Below are positions 7,116 through 11,788 of a DNA stretch of 11,788 nt, piece after piece. The stretch is from contig DHHU01000053.1 of NCBI GenBank assembly GCA_002403445.1, positions 1 to 11,788 of the forward strand, in the 5' to 3' direction. Each line of letters begins with the position of its first letter. The stretch's first letter is position 1. The notes under the pieces were generated by a model that was given only the letters and a program-made list of their open reading frames with translations, had not been told where the DNA came from and did no database searches. Source of the stretch: Salinisphaeraceae bacterium UBA4764 (lineage in GTDB: Bacteria > Pseudomonadota > Gammaproteobacteria > Nevskiales > Salinisphaeraceae). The position numbers were made by a program, and so were the translations under genes.

Positions 7116-8093
7116 ATGTCAGAAACCACACGCATCGAAACTGCACGGCGGGTAATCGCAATTGAATCCGAAGCCGCCGCCGCGCTGGCCGAGCGTATCA
7201 ATGGCACCTTCGATCAGGCCGTTTCCACCGTGCTGCACTCGGCCGGCCGGGTTGTGGTGACCGGCGTAGGCAAATCGGGCCATATCGGCAACAAAATCGC
7301 CGCCACACTGGCCTCGACAGGAACACCGGCTTTTTTCGTGCACGCAGGGGAAGCCAGCCACGGCGATCTCGGCATGGTCACGGGGGACGATGTCGTGCTG
7401 GCTCTGTCGTATTCCGGGGAGACCTCGGAACTGTTGACGCTTTTGCCCCTACTGAAGCGCTTAGGCACGCCGTTGATCACGATGACCGGCAAACCCGGTT
7501 CGACGCTGGCAGCACGGGCTGATGTCCACCTGGATGTCAGTGTAGCTCTCGAGGCCTGTCCACTGGATCTGGCACCTACGGCCTCGAGCACCACAGCGCT
7601 TGTCATGGGCGACGCGCTGGCCATCGCCCTGCTTGAAGCGCGCGACTTCGGCATCGCGGACTTTGCCCGGTCGCATCCGGGTGGGCAACTTGGCCGCCGT
7701 CTGCTGATGACGGTGAACGATGTCATGCATACCGGCTTGGCGCTGCCCCTGATTGACATCGGCGACACGGTCGGCGAGGCGCTGCTGGAAATGACGGCCA
7801 AAGGTTTAGGCATGACGGGCATTACGCATTCCAACGGGCGCCTGGCTGGTGTATTCACCGATGGCGACTTACGCCGCACGCTGGATATCGGTGGCGATCT
7901 CAAAAGCGCTCCGATCGCGCAGGCCATGACCGAAAACCCCAAAACCATTCGCTCCAACGCACTGGCTGCGGAAGCGATTCATTTATTGGAAACCCACCGG
8001 ATCGGCGGCGGCGGTCTTTTCGTGGTCGATGACGACGACCGGCCCGTGGGCGCACTCAACACCCAGGATCTACTGCGAGCCGGTATCCTCTAG
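7116..8093 (+). CDS. kdsD: Arabinose-5-phosphate isomerase KdsD (SIS plus two CBS domains)
   Basis: KdsD interconverts ribulose 5-phosphate and arabinose 5-phosphate, the first step of Kdo synthesis for LPS. The protein has 325 residues (E. coli KdsD 328). An N-terminal SIS domain (about 35-190) carries VVVTGVGKSGHIGNKIAATL near 46-65, SYSGETSEL near 98-106, and FARSHPGGQLGRRLL near 183-197. By motif position the Lys of GKSG, the Glu of GETS and the His of SHPGG match known catalytic residues. Two CBS domains follow: about 200-258, ending GVFTDGDLRRTL, and about 266-325, ending VGALNTQDLLRAGIL. The ATG at 7116 is preceded closely by GGGG. The gene heads the operon kdsD-kdsC-lptC-lptA-lptB-rpoN; the KpsF and GutQ paralogues are less likely in this context. 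Confidence 0.96.
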   Translation: MSETTRIETARRVIAIESEAAAALAERINGTFDQAVSTVLHSAGRVVVTGVGKSGHIGNKIAATLASTGTPAFFVHAGEASHGDLGMVTGDDVVLALSYSGETSELLTLLPLLKRLGTPLITMTGKPGSTLAARADVHLDVSVALEACPLDLAPTASSTTALVMGDALAIALLEARDFGIADFARSHPGGQLGRRLLMTVNDVMHTGLALPLIDIGDTVGEALLEMTAKGLGMTGITHSNGRLAGVFTDGDLRRTLDIGGDLKSAPIAQAMTENPKTIRSNALAAEAIHLLETHRIGGGGLFVVDDDDRPVGALNTQDLLRAGIL

Positions 8094-8103
8094 CGCCATA
8101 ATT

Positions 8104-8631
8104 ATGACCAACATGAATCAAACAACGAACACACCGCGAACCAAAGCCGAGCGCGCGCGTCATATTCGGCTGGCCGTATTCGACGTTGACGGCGTCCTTA
8201 CCGACGGCCGGCTGTATCTTTTCGATCACGCGCAACCGGCACGCAGCATGCACGTCCACGACGGTCTCGGCATCAAACGCCTGCTAGCCGCCGGCATTCA
8301 TGTGGCCGTCATCAGTGCGCGCCCCGGCGCCGCGGTAGCCGAACGCCTGCATGAGCTGGGCGTGACCCATATTCATCTCGATAGCCACGACAAGCGCATG
8401 GATTTTGAAGCCGTGCTCGCCGAACTCGGGCTGACCGCCCGCGATACCGCGGTGATGGGCGACGACCTACCCGATCTGGCACTCATGCGCGATGCCGGAC
8501 TGGCTTTAAGCGTGGCCGACAGCGTGCCCGAAGTTCGTGAGCGTGCGGATTGGGTCAGCACTCGGGGCGGGGGCCGGGGCGCCGTGCGCGAGGCCTGCGA
8601 ATGGCTGATCGAGGCCATGGAGCGTGCTTGA
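8104..8631 (+). CDS. kdsC: 3-deoxy-D-manno-octulosonate 8-phosphate phosphatase KdsC
   Basis: KdsC is a HAD-superfamily phosphatase that removes phosphate from Kdo 8-phosphate to give Kdo. From the ATG at 8104 it has 175 residues (E. coli 188) and is of the small, cap-less C0 type that forms tetramers. HAD motif I is FDVDGVLTDG (26-35; nucleophile D27, acid/base D29). Motif II is the Ser of VISARPG (S71), where many relatives read ITGR. Motif III is the Lys of HDKRMDF (K97), and motif IV is GDDLPD (119-124). The C-terminal GGGRGAVREACEWLIEA stretch matches the family tail that reaches into the neighbouring active site. It starts 10 nt after kdsD. No strong ribosome-binding site is seen, and the second ATG at 8113 is also possible. 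The last codon overlaps the lptC start. Confidence 0.94.
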   Translation: MTNMNQTTNTPRTKAERARHIRLAVFDVDGVLTDGRLYLFDHAQPARSMHVHDGLGIKRLLAAGIHVAVISARPGAAVAERLHELGVTHIHLDSHDKRMDFEAVLAELGLTARDTAVMGDDLPDLALMRDAGLALSVADSVPEVRERADWVSTRGGGRGAVREACEWLIEAMERA

Positions 8632-9185
8632 AACCGCGCCTGAATCTTGCACTGATCGTCATAGCCTGCTTGGGGCTGGCATTGGCCATATATTCGACGC
8701 GCGAGCTTTTGGGGGGATACAGCGGGGTCTCTTTCTCCACGCCGGAGAATAGCCACTATTACGTCGACAAACCCGTAACCTACAAATTCAACAAACAAGG
8801 CCGACTGGTCTACAAGCTGGTTGCCAAGCGCAGCCTGTATTTCCGTAGCGGTGCCGTCCGGATCACGCAGCCGAAATTACACTACTACCCATCCAAACGG
8901 GGCCATTGGCGATTCCAATCGCAGCGCGGTTATATTCCGCCCGGTCACAAACGGATCCGGCTGAACGATCATGTAAGTGCCGTGAACCACAAGAAGGGCA
9001 CTGGCCCTACCCGCATCCACACCAGTCAGGCCTGGGTTTTCCCAAACAAGCATTTAGTTACGTCCAAAAAACACGTCAACGCACGCAACCCGACGCGACG
9101 GCTGACGGGCCGAGGTATGCGTCTGAACATTCAGACCAATCATTTGAAGGTATTCAACAATGCACACGTCAACTATCATCACTAA
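8628..9185 (+). CDS. lptC: LPS export protein LptC, inner-membrane anchored
   Basis: LptC is the bitopic subunit that takes LPS from LptB2FG at the inner membrane and passes it to LptA. With a TTG start at 8628 the product has 185 residues (E. coli 191): a short cationic N-terminus (MKPRLN), one membrane helix at about 7-23, and a periplasmic beta-jellyroll of the LptC/OstA type starting near GVSFSTPENSHYYV. I prefer this TTG because TGGAG lies 5 nt before it, it overlaps the kdsC stop (TTGA), and it puts the helix at the usual distance. The upstream in-frame ATGs at 8550 and 8601 would add a basic, unlikely leader. The periplasmic part is extremely basic: I count about 30 Lys/Arg against 4 Asp/Glu. 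The gene overlaps lptA by 26 nt. Confidence 0.88.
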   Translation: MKPRLNLALIVIACLGLALAIYSTRELLGGYSGVSFSTPENSHYYVDKPVTYKFNKQGRLVYKLVAKRSLYFRSGAVRITQPKLHYYPSKRGHWRFQSQRGYIPPGHKRIRLNDHVSAVNHKKGTGPTRIHTSQAWVFPNKHLVTSKKHVNARNPTRRLTGRGMRLNIQTNHLKVFNNAHVNYHH

Positions 9186-9714
9186 GACGAATGTCATGGC
9201 CCTGATTGCCAGCATTTTATTGGCAATTGCCATTATCGGGCCGCCCGCAATGGCAGCCAATAAAAAACCCAATCTGCCGATCAACATTCAGTCGAACAAC
9301 GCCTCGTTTAATCAGAATTCCGGCCGCAGCGTCTACCAGGGCAACGTCAAACTCACGCGTGGCGGACTCACGCTGACCGGTGACAAACTTGTATTGACCC
9401 ATACGCAAAAACGCGGCCAGCTGCACGCCGTGCTGACGGGTTCACCCGCGCATGTCGACAAGCAACCCGACCAATCCGGAAGTCACGTCGTGACGGGCCA
9501 TTCGAAACAGATCATATTCGACAACCCGTCCCACACTCTCACCATGCAGGGATCGGCTTATCTCAAACGCGCCGACGGCAACTCGGTGCGGGGCAAGCGC
9601 ATCGTCCATAATCTTAAAACCGGCTTGACGCAGGCACAGGGCGGTGGCAGTGCAAAGCAACGCGTCAAGGTGACACTGCAACCGGGCAGCCAATCGCACA
9701 ATAAATCGCAATGA
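9160..9714 (+). CDS. lptA: LPS periplasmic bridge protein LptA
   Basis: LptA subunits stack their beta-jellyrolls into the bridge along which LPS crosses the periplasm from LptC to LptD. The 184-residue product (E. coli 185) has a signal peptide: a hydrophobic core at about 13-28 and a likely cleavage after PPAMA (residue 32). The OstA-type domain follows, starting INIQSNNASFNQNSGRSVYQ (41-60) and including GNVKLTRGGLTLTGDKLVL (61-79), as in the family. The ATG at 9160 has GAAGG 9 nt before it and lies within the end of lptC; an inner ATG at 9196 is possible but poorer. The mature part has no glutamate, and I count about 20 Lys/Arg against 5 Asp. The stop overlaps the lptB start (ATGA). Confidence 0.93.
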   Translation: MHTSTIITKTNVMALIASILLAIAIIGPPAMAANKKPNLPINIQSNNASFNQNSGRSVYQGNVKLTRGGLTLTGDKLVLTHTQKRGQLHAVLTGSPAHVDKQPDQSGSHVVTGHSKQIIFDNPSHTLTMQGSAYLKRADGNSVRGKRIVHNLKTGLTQAQGGGSAKQRVKVTLQPGSQSHNKSQ

Positions 9715-10472
9715 CGCCGGCCAAAGCCACACAAAAGCCCGCAAATAACGCACACCTGGACGCGATTGGCTTGCATAAACACTATCGCGGCAGGCGTGTG
9801 CTGGAAGGTGTTGATATCAGCGTCCAACGCGGCGAAATTGCCGGCCTGCTCGGTCCCAACGGTGCAGGCAAAACCACGGCGTTCTACATCATCGTGGGGC
9901 TGATCCGGCCGGACAGGGGACGCATCATGCTTGGCGAACAATCGCTTGGCGGCATGCCTATGCATAAGCGGGCGCACTACGGCATCGGCTATCTACCCCA
10001 GGAACCGTCTGTGTTTCGCAAGCTGACAGTTGCTGACAACATCCGCGCCATACTGCAGTTTCGGCGCGGCATGAACCGCAAACAGATTCGCGCGCGGTTG
10101 GAAGAACTGCTGGAAGAATTGTCGATCAGCCACATCGCCGACTCAATCGGTATCAATCTCTCCGGTGGCGAACGCCGGCGCGTGGAAATTGCCCGAGCCC
10201 TAGCCGCGGATCCGAGTTTCATGCTGTTGGACGAACCATTCGCCGGGATCGACCCGATTGCGATTGGGGATATCCGAGCGATTATTCGGTATCTAGCTGA
10301 ACGCGGGATCGGTGTGTTGATTACCGATCACAACGTGCGCGAGACTCTGAGTATTTGCGATCACGCTTTCATCATGGCGGAAGGCACGGTTATTGCCAGT
10401 GGCGAGCGTCACGATGTTGTGGCCAACTCGCGCGTTCGCCAAGTTTATCTAGGCGAAGATTTCACGTTGTGA
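9711..10472 (+). CDS. lptB: LPS export ABC transporter ATPase LptB
   Basis: LptB is the cytoplasmic ATPase that, with LptF and LptG, extracts LPS from the inner membrane. The protein has 253 residues (E. coli 241), the extra length being a Lys/Ala/Asn-rich N-terminal leader. Motifs in order are Walker A GPNGAGKT (48-55), the Q-loop in YLPQEPSVFRKLTV (Q97), signature LSGGERRR (150-157), Walker B FMLLDEPFAGIDP (170-182) and the H-loop His in ITDHNVRETL (H207). PSVFRKL and the GIDPIAIGDI run are typical of LptB rather than other ABC ATPases. The ATG overlaps the lptA stop, and rpoN follows after 60 bp. lptF and lptG are not in the window, as is usual. Confidence 0.97.
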   Translation: MTPAKATQKPANNAHLDAIGLHKHYRGRRVLEGVDISVQRGEIAGLLGPNGAGKTTAFYIIVGLIRPDRGRIMLGEQSLGGMPMHKRAHYGIGYLPQEPSVFRKLTVADNIRAILQFRRGMNRKQIRARLEELLEELSISHIADSIGINLSGGERRRVEIARALAADPSFMLLDEPFAGIDPIAIGDIRAIIRYLAERGIGVLITDHNVRETLSICDHAFIMAEGTVIASGERHDVVANSRVRQVYLGEDFTL

Positions 10473-10532
10473 GCCAATGGCAGCGCGCGCGGGACGCATG
10501 TGCTTTCGCCACGCTGTTGTTATAAAGCGATT

Positions 10533-11788
10533 ATGCGACAGTCTCTGAACATCGCGCCGACTCAGGCGCTGACGATGACCCCGGCACTGCAGCAGGCGAT
10601 CAAGATACTGCAAATGTCGTCGCTCGACCTGCACCAGGAAATTCAGGCAGCGCTCGAAAGCAATCTGATGCTGGAGACCGAAGACGAACCCGTCGACGCT
10701 TTGGCCGAACCCGATAAAAGCGCAGAAACACCACCTGAATGCGACGACGTCAGCGTTGAGTGGGAACAAATTTACGACCCCGCCCCCAGCACTGGATCAG
10801 GCAACGCCGACGACGTAAGCGACTGGCAAAGCAACATTGCGCCTGCCCAGAGCCTGACGGATCATCTCCGCTGGCAAGCCGACATGACGTCATTCGCGCC
10901 GGGGGAGCGCGCCATCGCCGATGTGATCATCGATGCCATCAAGGTCACCGGCCGTTTCGACGATTGGCCGGCACTGGCCGAACAGTTGGCTGCCGAGTTC
11001 TCGAGCAGCCCGGGACAGATCACCGCCGTCCTGCAAAAAATCCAAAGTTTCGATCCACCGGGCGTTGGGGCCCGCGATCTGGCCGAATGTATCGGCCTAC
11101 AGCTGGAACAATTGCCCGGCGACACGCCCGGACTTGGCCTCGCCCAGCAACTTGTTTTCAAGGTCGGACTCGAGACCATGGCCAATTCAGATCTGCATCA
11201 ACTGGCCGAAATGACCGCCACATCGGCCGACAAAATCAACGATGCCATGGCGCTGATTCGGACTTGTCGACCCGATCCGGGCGAGGCCTATCAACAGTCG
11301 GCAACCGATATTGTCACCCCGGAGTTGGAAGTCCGCCGGACGGACGCAGGTTGGCAGGTCAGCCTAAATGACGATATCGTTCCTAAAATTCGGTTGAATG
11401 AACGCTATCTTGATCTGATCAAACGCGGCGACTCATCCGACGATCAGACCACGCTCAAAGCCCATCTTCAGGAAGCGCGTTTTTTCCTGAACAGCCTCAA
11501 ATCGCGCAACGAAACCCTGCTGCAAGTCGCCGAATGTTTAATCAAGACCCAGCGCGGTTTTCTTGACTACGGCGCCCAGGCCCTAAAACCCTTGGTACTG
11601 CGTGATGTCGCCGAGGGGCTGGGTGTACACGAATCGACGGTCTCTCGGGCAACGGCCAATAAATACATCCAGACACCGCGCGGCATTCTGGAATTGAAGT
11701 CCTTCTTTGCTAGCCGGGTCCCAACCAAGGATGGCGGTGCCGTATCGGGGACAGCCATCCAGGCAATGTTGCAGGCCCTTGTGGCCGA
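10533..11788 (+). CDS. rpoN: RNA polymerase sigma-54 factor RpoN (3' end cut by window)
   Basis: The frame from the ATG at 10533 stays open to the edge, giving 418 codons of an expected 480 or so. Sigma-54 directs RNA polymerase to -24/-12 promoters, which need AAA+ activators. Region I (1-50) is recognisable by MTPALQQAIKILQMSSLDL and ALESN. An acidic region II follows (about 50-95). The core-binding part contains FDPPGVGARDLAECI (about 173-187). The helix-turn-helix and family signature are PLVLRDVAEGLGVHESTVSR (353-372), followed by YIQTPRGILELKSFF. The RpoN box that reads the -24 element would lie past the edge. The region-I start NIAPTQALTMTP departs from the common LRLSQQLxMTP. Upstream is a 60-bp gap from lptB with no clear promoter; ribosome-binding signal is weak (AAAGCG). 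Confidence 0.96.
   Translation, partial: MRQSLNIAPTQALTMTPALQQAIKILQMSSLDLHQEIQAALESNLMLETEDEPVDALAEPDKSAETPPECDDVSVEWEQIYDPAPSTGSGNADDVSDWQSNIAPAQSLTDHLRWQADMTSFAPGERAIADVIIDAIKVTGRFDDWPALAEQLAAEFSSSPGQITAVLQKIQSFDPPGVGARDLAECIGLQLEQLPGDTPGLGLAQQLVFKVGLETMANSDLHQLAEMTATSADKINDAMALIRTCRPDPGEAYQQSATDIVTPELEVRRTDAGWQVSLNDDIVPKIRLNERYLDLIKRGDSSDDQTTLKAHLQEARFFLNSLKSRNETLLQVAECLIKTQRGFLDYGAQALKPLVLRDVAEGLGVHESTVSRATANKYIQTPRGILELKSFFASRVPTKDGGAVSGTAIQAMLQALVA

Noticed and set aside
10515..10532. TATAAA just before rpoN as a -10 element
   Set aside because: It would start transcription at about the ATG itself and has no -35 at a suitable distance.

Overview
The window looks like chromosomal housekeeping DNA from a gammaproteobacterium of moderately high GC. 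The protein sequences, the pair sspA-sspB, and the block kdsD-kdsC-lptC-lptA-lptB-rpoN next to an ibaG-murA-hisG-hisD block are all typical of that class. I could not name a genus. LptC and LptA, the two mainly periplasmic proteins of the Lpt set, are strikingly basic. This could point to a lineage adapted to acid, but that is inference.

Layout. Positions 1-229 hold the possible 3' end of an unrecognised plus-strand gene that enters from the left edge. Positions 230-680 contain no gene I can support. From 681 to 7018 everything lies on the minus strand and reads right to left: a YadG/YadH-type ABC transporter (7018-5334), ibaG (BolA family), murA, hisG (short form), hisD, sspA and sspB. Gaps are short or genes overlap (ATGA at yadG/yadH and at murA/hisG, 8 nt at hisG/hisD), so the block may be one or two long operons. 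A 97-bp divergent spacer (7019-7115) separates it from the plus-strand operon kdsD, kdsC, lptC, lptA, lptB, rpoN. rpoN runs off the right edge.

Functions. The right half makes and exports lipopolysaccharide: KdsD and KdsC make Kdo from ribulose 5-phosphate via Kdo 8-phosphate, and LptC, LptA and LptB are parts of the LPS export machine. RpoN is sigma-54. The left half combines the first committed step of peptidoglycan synthesis (MurA), the first and last steps of histidine synthesis (HisG, HisD), a BolA-type iron-sulfur/glutaredoxin partner, and two stringent-starvation proteins (SspA on RNA polymerase, SspB as ClpXP adaptor).

I see no mobile element, CRISPR array, tRNA or rRNA, and no clearly new system. 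The points most worth a second look are the extreme positive charge of LptC/LptA, a CxxC motif and altered PHP motif in SspA, and two places where genes common in related gene orders are absent (the mla genes beside yadG, and hisC/degS/petABC between hisD and sspA).
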